Source: Pyrocephalus nanus (lineage: Eukaryota; Chordata; Aves; Passeriformes; Tyrannidae). From it: DNA of 64,000 nt. A model generated the notes under the pieces. That model did no database searches, had not been told where the DNA came from, and was given only the letters and a program-made list of their open reading frames with translations. Of the stretch, positions 14,401 to 29,400 are shown piece after piece. The stretch is taken from contig CM076268.1 in assembly GCA_038380795.1 (NCBI GenBank), forward strand, positions 15,070,001 through 15,134,000, written 5' to 3'. Numbering within the stretch: the stretch's first letter is position 1; every line of letters begins with the position of its first letter. The position numbers and the translations under genes were made by a program.

Positions 14401-17400
14401 TAGAAAATGTAAATAATTCATTGGGAGGGAGGAGATATAGTTGTTAGGAACTTGTTTGTACTTAACCAGCACCTTGTCTTCTGTAGTTTGCCTCACTTCA
14501 CTGAGAATCAGAGTATCTGTTCCCCCAAAGAAACAGTCAGGTTAAAATGGCTTTTTACTCTGATTTTCTGTACCTATTCACATGAAAACTTGTGCAAAGC
14601 AAAAAAAAAAAAAAAAAGAAGAAAAAATTATATTCTTTATGCACTCATTCTAGTTGTGTTCTTAGAGATTTCTTGTCCATTTTAAGATTCAACCTCTTAC
14701 ATATAAAGGTAGGAAGTACTTTCATTGTTACTTCCTACTTAAGTATCAGCAGAACATTAAGGTATGTTCCTCTCAGGCCACATGCAGCTCCCTAGCCTGT
14801 TTTCATAAGTAACTTTTTTCTTCAATCTTATCTACAATACAAAAAAAATCAGAACATTCAAGACATTTTAAATCAATTAGAGTAATACCATTGGGAAAAA
14901 AGAGAACTTTTTAATTCTAAACTTCCTCTGTAAATTACTTTAATTTTTTGAAGCAGCTTTCTTTTTCCTTGACATAGATTCTTACTACACAGTGTGGCTT
15001 TAAGTGTTTTCTCAGCAACTATGGAATGGTGATGTTTTAGGTATAGTATTTCTTGAAATGTCCTTATCATTTTACCTGATATAATTTCACATTGTTTTCC
15101 CTTCACTTGTAGAAGTGTGCACTGTCCAATAGTAAGAACTTTGAAAGAAATATGTACTTTTAAAATACTAAGAAAAGAAAAAAATAGATTTTGGGGAATT
15201 TTGTCTTTGAAAGGAGACTTTTTCAACATTTAAATTTTAACTGAAATCAGCTGAATGCATTCACTCTTTTTCTGTGTCAGTTTTTAAGAATGCTATCAAT
15301 TATTTTCTGTTAGGCATGTTTGGCTGAGAAAGGACATTTGAATTTCTGGTGCCAAAAATGAAATACCTACATTGCTGTTCAAGTCTTAAAATGACAAATG
15401 TATGTATTTGCACAAAGACTGTTTTTAAAAGTTTCCTTTCATATATAAAATATATTGCAATAACAAATACTGGCTCAAAGTTAACAAGGAACATTTATTC
15501 TTCATTTATTTCTCTGTATACCAAATACTGTTTTGTTTGGATCTCATTTGTTACTTACTTAAACTTAGGGATGGCCTTGAGATTATGGTTTCAACCATTT
15601 CTTTCTTAATTTACAAGTCATTCTTGCTACATTAACACAATGTAAATATTGAACTGTGCGGGATAAACTGACTAAACTCACAATCTCAAGTACAAGGAAT
15701 GATGGATTAATTGTCCAGATTTAGATTTCAGTCCTGCAGTTTCTTGGCAGTTCACGGATAGCTTGCTGCATTCATGCAGAGCATCATTGTCTTCAAGAAT
15801 ATGCAGGATCAAGAAGTCAGCTCCAATTCTGCAGGGAGTGCCTAATCATATGAATAGTTCTAATTATGTTAAAATAGGAATAGTCGCATTAGTAACCTTT
15901 CACAGGATTAGGTTTTGCAAGATATGGATAGTGATGCAATTAGCAATATTTAAATGCTCTTCCAGTAATTTCTGGTTTACAATGTTGGCAGTTCATTATT
16001 TTCTTTAATAACAAAATTTATGTAATAACAGAATGCCTATAAATCAAGTAATGTAACTATTTTTTGGACTTTTCGAAGATAGATGAGGTAGATTCATTTT
16101 CTGCCAGAGCTGAGTTGCCATTTTGTATATCAAAGTTGGTTTCCATACTATCATTTGGTAGTATAAAACAAACAGTGCTTTAACCTTTTGGTTGCAAATT
16201 CTAGGTTTCTCATTCTAGCATGATCAGTCTCAAAATGGGGGGGGGGGGGAGAATACATTGCTCTACATTTAATATTAAACATTATTATCTAATTACTTTA
16301 GTGGGAATTTAGAACACTGCTGCAGAGTTGGAGGCACAACGGTAATAACAGTTAAATCTTATGAAATAGTAGAAGTTTTAAAATGGTCAGTTGAGGATAA
16401 ATTTTAATACTATGTATTTTCTTGCATCTATGCTCACACATGAAAATCCAGTTCAACAGAACAGTTCACCCCTGAAATCTTGGTGATTTAGATGCTGGAA
16501 ATGAACCCAAGTTGTTTTTCTTACCATAGCTTACTCTAACACTACATTAGAAGTTTTTAATGTACAGTTGTGTCTTATTTTCTACATCATCTTTGACTAC
16601 TTGTTCCAAAAAGCATGCAAAATAATTGAAGGAAAAATTAGCTAAGATGTAGTGAGAATAGCAGTGAAATAAAGCCTCTGAATGGCCATTCCCAAAAGCA
16701 AGTTGCTCATGAGCAAAGCAGTGGTAAGACTTGACTGCAACCCATGGAGTATCCCCTAAGATAGGTTCTTTATTCTTAATATGGTAATATGTACTTTAAA
16801 AGACTAGGGTTAAATTTTATACTAATGATTTCTAGATAAATTTATATTAGCTTCTTTATGAAACCTGTGCTAATATTGTCCAGTTAAAAATATATTTATT
16901 AGAGTTTGCTGTAATTAATCTAAATTGTTCTCATGGGAAAATTCTCTATAAAGCTTCTGCCCTAACAACCTCTCTTTTAATTAAGTGGAGTATACCATAG
17001 TGATATTTCACATTTTTATAGCACATTTCATCATTCAGCACTTTCTTTAATGCTTGTATAAAAATGTCTGTTGAAAGCTGCTGTTTCTAACACTGTCAGC
17101 TGGGCTGAGAGGAGTTTGGAATGGAAGAATTGAATACTTCAACAGAACTGTCACTTGTTCAGCATCTTTTATGATTTTCACATTTCTTTTTTGTTTGCCA
17201 TTCTGGCGACATAGATGGGTACTCATGCAGCCTGATGGACTCTGGACAATTAGATACTATCACTGCCACTCTTGAGACCTTCCTGCTACCATCTTAGAAT
17301 CATAGAATCAGACGATTTGGAAAAGACCTCTGAGATCATCAAGTCCAACCCTTGATCCACTACTACCACCACAGTTACTTGACTATGGCACTCAGTGCCA

Positions 17401-20400
17401 CATCCAGTCTCTTCTTAAATACCTCCAGGGACAGAGAATCCCCCACCTCCCTGGGCAGCCTGTTCCAATGCCTGATCTTTCCATGATCTGAGTGTGCAGT
17501 AATGATATGGAAATAAAAAGAAGGTATCTAGGTATGTTTAGGGTTTGGAAAGATGAGTGCTACCACTGCACTTTTCAGTTAGATAAAGCTAAACAATATA
17601 TTTGATGATACCTATTGGACCTGTTGCAGTGGGCCCAGAGGAGAGCCAGGAAGATAGAGAGATGGAATACCTTTCCTATGAAGAAAGGCTGAAGGAGTTC
17701 AGGTTGTTCAGCTGCAGGGGAGAAGGCTCTAAGGAGACCTTAGTGCATCTTTTCAGTACCTAAAAAGGGTTTATAAGAAAACTGTGGACAGGCTTTTTAG
17801 GTAGGGCCCATAGCAATAGAATGAGGGGTAGTGGTTTTAAATTAAAAGAGGGTCTATTAGATTAGATATAAGGAGGAAGTTTTTTACAATGTGGATGGTG
17901 AGACACTGGCAACAGGCTACCCAGAGAGATGTGGATGCCCTATTCCTAGAAACATTCAAGGTCAGATTGGATGGGGCTCTGAGTAGCCTGGTGTAATTGA
18001 ATATGTCCCTGCTCATTGCACTGGGGGGTTGGACAAGATGACCTTTAGAGGTCCCTTCCAACCCAAATCATTCTATGCTCCTATGATTTTGTAGAGGTAG
18101 GTGCTTTACCTTGCCACTGCTCAGCCATTATTATTAACTGCAAGTTCTAATGAGTATGCAAAGCCATGAGCCTGCCAGCTTGCTTGCCATAAGGATAATT
18201 TGAGAATCAAAATTAGCTTTCTAACAATGGCTTCTGACTGTTGCCAGTGAGGGAATTTGTGTTGATGAATCTTTCAATACCATAGTTGTCAATATGTCAT
18301 GGTCTGCATGTTTCAGCATGTGGCAAATAATCAAATGCTCCTAAAGTAGACTTCTGGGACAATTTGAGAATAAGAAATTGAAAGGTTGCAGCACTTTTAT
18401 TTGATAAGAAGGAATGAAATGGGCAAAAATAGTGATGAAAAAACTATTTGCCCATTCTTTTAAATTCCTTGCCAGTGCAAGACAATACAATCTTTTATTT
18501 GTTTAACTGGACCAAAACCTGGAATATCATATTGTGGAAATCTTTTAAATAACTGTTACCATTTTACAAATTAAAATATCATGACAGCTGAAATTTGTAT
18601 TAGATGCTATTAAGTGGAACCTACTACCTCTGTATTTTACTGCCTATACTTTCTTATCAAGTAAATCCCTGCTATCAACAGTAAATAAGAAAGGATTTTG
18701 CCACTGCTTCTTCACTTAAGATGGTTGTAATTGACACAACATGCATCACTCCCTGGAACCCAAGTGAGTCTTAGCGGCTCATCCAAAGCTATAATTGTAG
18801 CTCATCTCGGCATATATGCACTGAATTTAATCTTCTGTTTTGTAGATACTGAGTATCTTTATGAGGTTAACTAACCCAGGTAACTGAAGCACCAGTAGCA
18901 GTGAACTGTGGCAGCCTGGGCTCACTGTACTTCTACCTTATGAGAAATCCTACATTTACTATTGCTTATCTCCTTTCATGGCTTTATAGAAGTTTGCAGG
19001 AGTAAAACACAATACAGAATTTGCAACTTCGAGTAAAACAGGATATGTGTCAGAAGTCTTGCTCTTTAGTTAGTGGCTACCATTTCAGTGAACTTAGCAT
19101 TACAAAAGAAACATAACCCCATAGTTTAATTAGGATATGCTGCAAAGAAAACCCAAAAAAACCCCCAAACCTACTTGGTGTTCCTGTCTGAAAAGCATGT
19201 ATGAAAGTGAAAGGGACTGATAAAATGGTGTGGAATATGTCTTGCCCTGCCAGCATTGTGAAGCTTGTGGAAATAAGAAGCTGTTATACAAACAGAAGCT
19301 CCACTTTTTCTGCAGTGAGGGGAAAATGAATATGATACAAAGCTTTCTTGTCCCAAGCCCAAAAGACTTATCTTATTTTGCTGTGTTTAATACATGTTGG
19401 CATCTGTATTTTCTTGATATTATGTTGAAATTGGAGCCAGGCATAGCTTTTATTAAAACTGAAGCTTGGCCACAGTTCTCTATTCATTCTTGACTTCCTT
19501 GGCATATGGTGCTGTCGGTGACCTTCTGCACCAAACCTTTCGTTACCGCCAGCAAATTTTGCAATACAGGAATTGGCGTTGGTGTACTGGCACCTCCCCT
19601 TCTTGGCAGATCTGGCCTTCAGAGCAGTTCAGATCACTGTCTTTTCTTCAGTTCCATTCAGTAAATATCAACAGATATAATTTGCTGTGTCAGCAATTCA
19701 GATTTTTAACTAACGTTTTTCAATTTGTTTTTCCTCATTTTCATCTGTCCTTTATCTTGGACTGGTTCCTTTGCTTTGTCCTCACTTCCAGCTTTCCCCC
19801 ACTGTGCTTTCCATGCACATTTCTTTCCCACTGAGACTGTATACAAATATTAGAGCTCTAACTCACACTTTTGTCAGCAGGATGTGCCGCACTCTGTGGG
19901 CACGCTCAGTTCAAATAAAAAGCCCATTGGCAATACAATAAATCAAGTGATTAAAAAGAAGCAAAATGCCAAGACTCTGGCTGTAGCAAACAGAATTTTC
20001 TAATAGAAGTCACTGATGTAGCTAAGACATGAGCACTGTAATACTGAACTGATGTGTGGGCAGCCTGGAGAAACCTATGGATTTTTCAATTTCTGGTTGT
20101 GTGAAAACTTTTGATATCAAACAAAGCCGGTAAATGAGGACCAGAGAACATTTAGCAGAAAACTATGCTTCCGGTAAACTGAGCAGCAGAATGTGCTAAC
20201 GTAGTAACCAGGTTTATGCACTCAGAGCTGTAGACTTGTGCTGCTCAGGTTATAGGTTATGCAGCAGGAAATGCAGCAAAGGTTGCTGGAGATGGGACAC
20301 TGTTTCTCCAATACTTTGTGCTCGTCATGGTGGCCAATGACCAGCCAACTGCTGTGGTGTTTAGAGAAATCTACTGCATGGGCCAGCTTCTGTGCATACA

Positions 20401-23400
20401 GATTTGATTTTGATCATTCACCCAGAAGATGGTAGTGTCCATTACAAGTGTCCACAATCTAAATAAAATAACAGTGTACCTAAAAATGTAACTAAAATGC
20501 GGGTAGAAATGCATTTTATTTTATGACTTTTTACAAGCATTTTTGTTCCATGTGTATCCAGTAACAGCAATATTTCCTGCATATTCTTCTCCTTCCCAAC
20601 TTTTAAAACAAAAAAGGCCAAAATTAGATGGGAAATTAAAATACTTTTAAATTCTTGAGAACTGAATTGTAAAGGAAAGACAGGAAATATTTAATTTGTG
20701 TACTTGTGTGTGAGGCAAATTGGTTTGTAAATATGTTAAAGACATGTGCATTGAAACATTTTGTTAGAGCTTCAGTGCACCTTGCTGGATTTTTTATTTT
20801 AACTAATCATTGTTAATTTCTATTTTCTTTTTCACCATCTTGGGGCTCTGCATGAATTAAAATATGCAGGGATATACTTTCTGTATGGGAAAGAACTCTG
20901 AAGTGATATTCCAATTCAGAGTTATGTGTGTAACCAGATTCCTCTTCTGTATATCCTCAGTATTCTAGTCCAGAGCTAATCTGAAATACAGGACTAGATT
21001 GCATAAAGGGTCTGGCCTTCAGTCAACAATACCCTTTTCTGCTGAGAAGTGAAAGATAACGAAAAAGATGCAATTACTGTAATGATGGGTTAGACCTTTA
21101 GATTCATGCTGCAATCAGTGATTCCTGTGGTGTTCTGCTGCAATCATGGTTTAGTGCTGACTGGAAAGACAAGACAGGTAAAGACTGTGAAACACTCCAT
21201 CAGCTCTTGATCTAAATGTCTATAGGAGAGTCAAACCTCTCATTTTGCACATGGTGGTGCTGGCTCCAAACTTGAGGGCAGCAGAGTGGATTGTCTTGGA
21301 AGGAGCATCTTGGAATATTTTTCAAGTGAAAAAAAAAAAAGAAAATCCACATAAATTGCTCCCTCTCCTCTCAACATACAGTAGTAAATTTTTTAATCTT
21401 ATGAGACTGTTTTGTCTGCCATACACACAAGCACAAATAAGAGCATCAGACCTTATATATATTTAGTAATCAAATTTTAGTAATCCCAATTTAGTTCTTA
21501 GTAATCACATAATCAAAGAAAAAATTTCTATTGTGTAGAGGTCGGCTTGCCAGAGCTGTTAAATTTTAAGTGCTGTCAAATCATTGCCAAAATCATTCCA
21601 AATACTTACAGAATTTCTTACTTTATTCACGAAGTCAAGCTAGAAAATGCGTGTACAGCATTAATAAATATTTTTATTTTTATTCTGAATTTGAAAGATT
21701 GCTGGATTATGGACTTAAAATAAGTATTTCCAGCTGATGCTGATGGAACTCTACAATCATTTTATAGCCATTTGGGATAAAGGGTGTTGGCCCTAATCCT
21801 GAACATCTTATTGATGCAATTAATCCTCATATCTGTGCAGTGTGTCACAGAAGTTAACTGGAACTTTTGCATGAGTAATAGTTGCAGAACCAGCCTCAGT
21901 CATTTAAATCGTGATTATCCCTGGAAAACAACTGAAGATTGGCCCTGGTAATAACTTTTTGTGTGGACATCACAGAGATTAAAAGCAGATGGTTTACACT
22001 TAAGAAGTACTGAAGTTGTAACTTCCATGGTCTGCAGATGTCACAATCCATAGAAACTTTATTAGATTTAATTTCAAAATGAGTTTTCAGCATTATTTGT
22101 CAGTTTTATCAACCCAATTATGTACATTCTCGACACTGGTCAGGAGGATATCCTTGTATAATGGTAAACCAAATGATTTTTAATTATTTTGCCATCTTTA
22201 TTTCTACTTAGAAGGATTTGTAAAGAGAAAGGGAGTATACTATTGATGTGACAGATCTCAATCCAAGGATCATTTTTTTACATACTGCAGTAAAAAAGTT
22301 TTCATTTACTTCTGATCGTTAATTGACAAAATCTGTACAGAACACTCCCACTTCATTTCTGGGTCTGGTGATTCTCAAGGCTGGCAATGGAAGGGATAAT
22401 GGGAGAACCTTTTAGACTCAAGCTAAAGGCAGAGATAAATTCAGAGTGATGGTGTTACACTACATCCATGTGCCAGGCAAGTTATTTAGCTTGACTTACA
22501 GCTATTGATACTGTAGTTCACACTTCTACTTCATAGCCTCATGACCCAATGTGTCACTGCATGACCAAAACCATTTGACAAGATACAACATCCTCAGTTT
22601 TGTGAGTAGTATATATTGCTGTTGTACTTGTGACAGTATGCTTAATTTTTCTGTTTGGGTAATCATGCCATTAATTTATGGCTAAATTTGTACTTCATTT
22701 CTTTTCCTTATTTCATAATTTACAAAAATTGCAACTTTTTGGAAAGAGAGATTCTCTCCATCTTCTAGTTAAAAACCTGTAATATAAATGACCAAGACCA
22801 AGGCTGCAGCTATTATGGCTTGCAATTTGGATAGGCATAGTGTTTGTTATGGGCAACAGAGGATATTGAGGAGAAAGTTTAAGAAAGATAAAATGGTGAG
22901 CAGTGAAATGGAAAAAAAAAGAGTACTTGTCAGAAAAATAGATGTTTTGGATAGTTACTAATGGTGCAAACGTGGAAGGGTGACCTTTCATCTGACAACC
23001 CTGTAGGATGGATTGATATTATTGATGAGAGGCCTTTAAATGAAAACAGAAGGGAAATAAGGAAGAAAAACTGGCTTTAAAAATTCTCTTTCCTCATCAA
23101 GATAGAATGATAACCAAAGTGCAAGACTGCAGGAATTTTGTCTAAGATGAGATTGCAATAGTGAAGTTAACAAGTGACCCAGGCTCAGTTAATTGTTTTG
23201 GTGTTGAATGCTGTGAGGTGAAAAGGTTGTATTGTAGGAACTGTTGTGCAGGATGTTTGTGGTAGTGTGTTCATCAGTCATGTTTGTGAGTCTTTAGTAT
23301 TTTCATTACCATTAGAACAAAATAGCAGTGGTAGTGATTTTCTTCTCCTGCCTAAGAAGACTATATCAGAAAAAAGAAAATAAGGTTTTCCTTTTTTCCT

Positions 23401-26400
23401 TATTATCCCAAAGAAGATTATCATCTTTCTGTAGATGCAGAGCCTCTATTTTTGCTATTCTTTTCCTAAAATGCCCTTTTTCAATTTTCTGTTATGAATT
23501 TAAAGAAATAGCAGTAATCTCATCATATATAGAAAATATTTTACAGAAGTTGTCTTAAGGTAGCTTTGGGATCTAGAAATAGAAATGGAAGAAAACATAT
23601 GCTGTCTAGAGAATCAGTCTCTAGAGAGACAGTAGGATTGAAGAAAGTAACCTTCAATCCCTGTCAAATCTATTAAATTAGCAGACTTTCATCAGGCTCG
23701 AAAATGCATATACCTTCCAAATTTACAATGCTATTTATTTTTCAGTTGTGCTTAGGCATTTGGGTTTGTGATTATGGCAGCTTTTTTTTGTAACAGTCTG
23801 CTTAGAATATGCAACATTCTCATTATTGGGGCATTTCTTAGGGAAAGACAGGGGAGATAAAATAATTTTTAAAAAGATGGTAAAATGCATTCCACTTTTA
23901 AAAGTTAAAAAGAGCTATTTAGATAAATATTTAATGTTAAAGTAAAATCTAGAGGGTAAAGATGACTTGTGGAATAGACAGAAGGAGCAGGAAAATGAAA
24001 AATCATAGGGACAGTTGAACTTTAGGGGGAAGTTTAACTTCTGTTAGCCTTATTATTAGCCAAATCTCAGGCACTGGGATTTAGTTAGGCCCTCTAGACA
24101 GTAAGTTTCATTCTGGAGCAGAGTAGGCATTTCATCTACTGTCATTAAAGGGGTCTTATAAATATTAACTACCTATATAACTACCTATATTAATAGCTGT
24201 ATTTTTTCTTTAATTGGAAGACTGATTTTTTTTTTTTTCTATTTGCTTGTATAGTAAAGCATCTTGCCTTGAGAAGGAGGCTGGGTCGGAGCATCTCAAA
24301 AGATCCATTCCAACCTCATCCATTCTGTGAACTGTTCCGTGAACTCCATTCTCTGTAGATATTCTAGTAATCTGGACTCAAACCAGTGAAAGAAATGTGA
24401 TCTCTACAACTGACAACACAATGGGTAGTGGGTAGTTTGTGGTCATATCTTTTATATTAGAATTTTAATGTGAAGATCTAACAAGCTAGAATTCTATACA
24501 GTTAGTTGACTTTACAATATTCATAAGAATTCATGACTTTTTTTTTTTTGTTTTCCCTGCAGCTGGGCCTCTGGAACTTCCTCTTTTTGAGCTGATCCCA
24601 TCACAAAGACAAGTGGTTTTTCATGGAGACCGCCTGCCATTTCAGTGTACTGCAACATACGTTGACAATACCACCCAGGTACATTGGTACCATGCTGGTC
24701 GCCTGGTCGAAACAGATGAAGAGAGTGGCATATTTGTGGAGGACAGCATCATTCATGACTGCTGCTTAATTACACGGTAACATATACCCCTTGTAATAGT
24801 CAGACTTGCAGGCAAGGTGAGCAGAGTCAACACTTGCAGTAAGCCTCATAAAAACGTGCATCACAAGTTGTTCTGTTTGAAGCAATTCAATTGCACACTT
24901 GAATCTGAGCATACAGAGGTAGAGATTTCTCATGGCTATGACTGGCTGTGGTTCCAGATTGTACATTTTGTGTCTAAGCATTCAGATTTGATCAGATATG
25001 GGTTTGAAACAGATAAAAACAGTTTCTTACACAGTAAACTATGAGAACAAACTGAACTTGGAATAGCTTTAGTAGCATATGAGAGTGACTCAGCCAAACT
25101 GCTGCTTCCTGACACCGTCTAGAAGTTTGAGTTGTGATCTACCTGTGAAGAATGATCTATTTAAAAGGCTAGGATTAGTTTTTGTAGGTTCCAATATACT
25201 AGATCCTATAGTCTTTAGTTGGCTAATCTCCTATTTGTTTCTTACTGAATATTTCTCAGTTTTCTGTGGCTTTTACCATCTGTGTGCCTTGGTGTGCTTG
25301 AGAGACACAGATCTACAGACACATTTGCTGATGTGAAAAGTGCAAGAGGAATGAAGTAGAACAGGCTTCTATAAAAGAAGTAAAATTAATATTTGGCAAT
25401 GACTGCATCGTTCCAGTGTTGCTTCAGTTTTCCCTTTTAAATCTTATTTAATAAATTATTATAAATTTCAGTGTTTATTTTTAGTTTTCATCATAGAGTA
25501 TTGGCTTGTCACTAAAAGCTGTTAAGTTGTTGCACAAATCCTTTTGTCCTCTGCCAATTTCCATCAGTGATCAAAAAAGGGAGTCTGATTCTGTGTCTAT
25601 GTTCTGCCTTTCTCTTTGTAGAAGATGGAGTGAAAATAGCTATGCTAATTAGCTTTGGATAATCATTAACATCTTTTCACTCAACCACTTTCTATTAATA
25701 TAATTGACCTGAAATGCTTCTTGAACTATCAAATAAAAGTTATGAAGGGAGTCAAATTAATTCCTCTCCACTGGGGTCTTTTGGCTTTATTAATTCTATC
25801 TACTCACTGATTATTTGACCCCTTTTGGAGTCCTATAGATCTAGAGGCACAGATCTGACCTATTCTCACAGCTACTGGCTTTCTTCTAATATCAATGTGT
25901 ATGGCTCTAACCATAATGAAAAGGACTATTAGACCAATTAGTATAGTAATGCCAAGTGCATGAGCTATTATATAATTGCCAAGTCACTTAAATTAAAACA
26001 TGTTCTTCCTATTTCCATTATATCAAAATTAAAAGACATGCTGTTAATCACTTCATTATATTTTTCAACTGAATTATATTTTGCAGTATATAAGCAATTT
26101 GTAGAGCATAGTAATAAAGTGAAATAAATTGTCCAGAATTGTTTTCAAAATAGTTATTTCTTTTTAAAAAGCTAATTTGGAAGTAGCTTGACTGAATTTT
26201 ACCTTACATTATTAATTTTTTTTGCCAGACTGTAAAATAAAAGTCATTGTCCACCATATCAATATTTTAATAAGAATGCTTGATCTCCTACCTACCTTGA
26301 CATTTACTGTGCCATTTAGTAGGTGACCTTGATACTTATGGTGCAGTATGCACTTGGGATGTGAAATATGCACATTCAGAAAGAATGTTTTCTAAATATG

Positions 26401-29400
26401 TCATCACATCTTATAGACTGGAAAAATACTTCTACTTGTCCAAGTCAAATATTTTTTGAATCAAAATCAAAATCTTCAAACAACTATTTAAAAGTGTGCA
26501 ACATTTTAATTTCTCATTTATTTGCATTGTATGTTTCACTTCAAAAGATAAAAGGGCATCAACGCTGCATTTACTGTAGCGCATGGTGCTTATCCAGTCA
26601 AAATGCTAATATCCAAGCAGTTGTGCCTCTGCCTTGATAAAGGCACTGATCAAAATTAACTTATTAAAGGCATGAGAGACACATACTTTTGAAACTACTC
26701 TTAAAAACATACTATTTTGAAGTAAATGATTGTTTTTTAATATAAAGACATGTATTGTCTCTTCATGTTAAAATGAGAAAACATTGGCCAAGTTCTAACT
26801 GTAAAAACTCTCTTCATCCTTTCTTAATTTTAATCTCATCTTTATGACCTAATTTATATAATTATTATTATAATAAATTAAAATAATGTGTAATAGCATG
26901 CTTATTACATGTTACAATAGTATGTGTTAGTATGCTTGCTACATGCTATTGCACACTAATTTGTGACAGTTCCTAAGGCTAAATCATAGTTGTCCAAGGC
27001 ACTGTGAAAAATCAGAAAGACTGTGCCTCCTTTATGTTATCAAATGTTAAGTATAGGATTTGGACTAAAAATAAAGGTAATTTAAAATCAATTCTTACAG
27101 TGTCATATTTTGCCTTTGTTTACCTAGTCTTTACAGCAAATGTCCACTGTCTGTGGCTTTCTGTAATTGCACTAAAGGACAGGCTTTGGTCTCTGCTACT
27201 TAGCAATTTAAAGATTTCTTAAGCTGGTTTTGAACAAAGAGGTGTAGTCATGTTCCAAAAGCTGCTTATTCAAACATTTTTAGGTGGTTATTTTATTGGG
27301 GAGTTCCAGATATTTCTGGACATGGATTTACAACACAAATAACACTAAACCCTCCTGTTTTATTAACTGGCACAGGAGAAGGATAAAATATCCAAATGTG
27401 TATTTTTTGTCTCCTATGATAAAGCAGAATAAGCTAAAATAAATGTTTTTGTTACAATAATTAAACTAAAGTTTTGAACTGTATTCCATTCTATGACATT
27501 TTTCTTGGCAAAGAGTATTCCCTTATAGGAGATCTTGAGAAGGTGTTTTTAATTCTGCAGCTATCTTGAATTTACCATTTCTTGCCAATGATAATAATAT
27601 TTGATTTTGCTGGTGTTTAATTTTCTGTCATTATGCCTGTGTATAAATGTCATAGTCATACATGAAAATATACATGTGATGTGGAACTAATTTCCTATAA
27701 TTTGTGAATGGATTTAGCTGAAGTTGTTATTGGTGCTTCCATGAAAACAGCATAATTTCTCTAACCTCGAGTACTAGACTATCAGTTTGATCCCAATAAG
27801 CAGCAATTCCAACTTAGCATATTCTAGGATTCTGTGACATCGCTGGAGCCACAAGGAAGGAATGTTATGTAGAATACCCTGCAGCACAGCATCTTTCCCA
27901 GCTTCCCCACCATTCCCTCTCAATGTTTGGAGAAGCTAGCAGGGCAGTTGTAGAATATTAAAGTAAAACAGGAAAATATTTTAGTTTTATGAACCGAGCA
28001 ACTCCACAGTGGTAGAGAGACTTTAATTTTCAGGAACTTTCTTATTTACCACATACACTGTAATGACAATTTTGAAGTCTTTTTAGTTCTGTTCTGTAAA
28101 TACTTGTGCAGAGTGCTTAACGGTGCTTATGCCCCTGACAGCTGTAATAGCTGCTCCGGGACCATTACACTTCACAAGTGCTCCTTCTGAAAGCATTAAA
28201 CTATGCAGAAAGTTAAGAACCCAGAAAAAGGAGTGCTACAACTGGAGAAACTAACATGCTCTCAACTAAACTTAGAATAGCAGGTGCTAGTATGAAAAGT
28301 TGTTTTCAGATGTTATTTTTATGATGTATATAGCTTTGCCACTGGAAATACAGACTATTAGGAGTGAATCGTGATCCCCCCAAAATTGTGTTTTTCTATT
28401 AGTCTGTCCTATTTCAGTCTGTAAAAATCCTAAAAAAGTGCAAAAAAAGGGAAGAATTTCAAATCATCATCCACTTGTAATAGAGGAGAAATTAGAAATA
28501 AAAAATAAAATAGGAATTAAATGTTGTGGGTTAAAAATTTTAATCATAATTTGCATTATCTAAAGGGGAGTTTGAGTCCAATTAATAATTTTTAACTATT
28601 TGAAATTATCACTGTAGCTATTAGTAAAGAATTTGGAATTTGGTTGAGACAGTTTCACTAAAAGAATGAGGCTTGTTTAATATATGATTAGAGAAAGGAC
28701 ATTGATTCCAGCAGTAAACAGGTGGTATTGTGTCAAGTTTTAGATCCAGGCATGCATTCCTTATAAGAAAGAACAAAAGGCTTCCAGAACTTATGGGAGA
28801 AAGGCAGAAATTCTAGGTGTATTTTTTGGGGAAAGGATCCAAATTATTCCTGAACTTTCTTAATAGCTTGTGGCAGGGATACATCTGGAAAAGACATGAG
28901 GCAAACAGCAGTGCTTTTGACTGGCATTAGTTTAAGAACAGTCTGAAAATCACCAATAAGTATGTTGGTAGGTTGGATACCTAACTGGAAGTTCAGATAT
29001 GTGTTGGCAGGTTGGATACACAATTATCAGTTCAGGTATGTACCAGGTCATGGCAGAATACTGGAGATTCACTTTGCACAGGATTAACAAAAATTAATGT
29101 TAAAACAGATCCAAATCAAATAACTGATTTAGAAATGCAGATATTTTATAATCACTTTGTATTCTGCTGTCTTGAGTATTTGGAGCTGAGCAGCTTAGGG
29201 TCATGCTGAGAAGCCCAGGGAAATAAGCAGAAACTGGTTAGTGCTGGTATTTTTTTTGCTTCACCTAATTGGCTCTGTTTGACCCTTAGCTGTCGAGCAG
29301 TTAGGAGAGAAATGAAGCAAAATAATGATTTAAGTTGTAAATCAATATTTCTGTATTATTTTGACACCACTTTAAACGCTGTAGTTAATGGTCTACAGCT

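Larger units (their letters stand above)
9331..24562 (+). other. 15.2-kb intron between LRRCT and Ig exons
   Basis: It is GT-AG bounded and AT-rich. It holds CR1 fragments at 17296-17485 (minus), 17620-18089 (plus) and about 24250-24335 (plus), a TTTA tract at 12325-12350, and a 13-base G run at 16237-16249. The open frames at 12656-13078 and 19466-19834 show no recognisable protein similarity and no splice logic. Confidence 0.85.

Noticed and set aside
19466..19834. 122-codon frame in a slightly GC-richer patch (19480-19640)
   Set aside because: Could be a fragment of a decayed repeat or pseudogene, but neither strand gave a recognisable protein or element.
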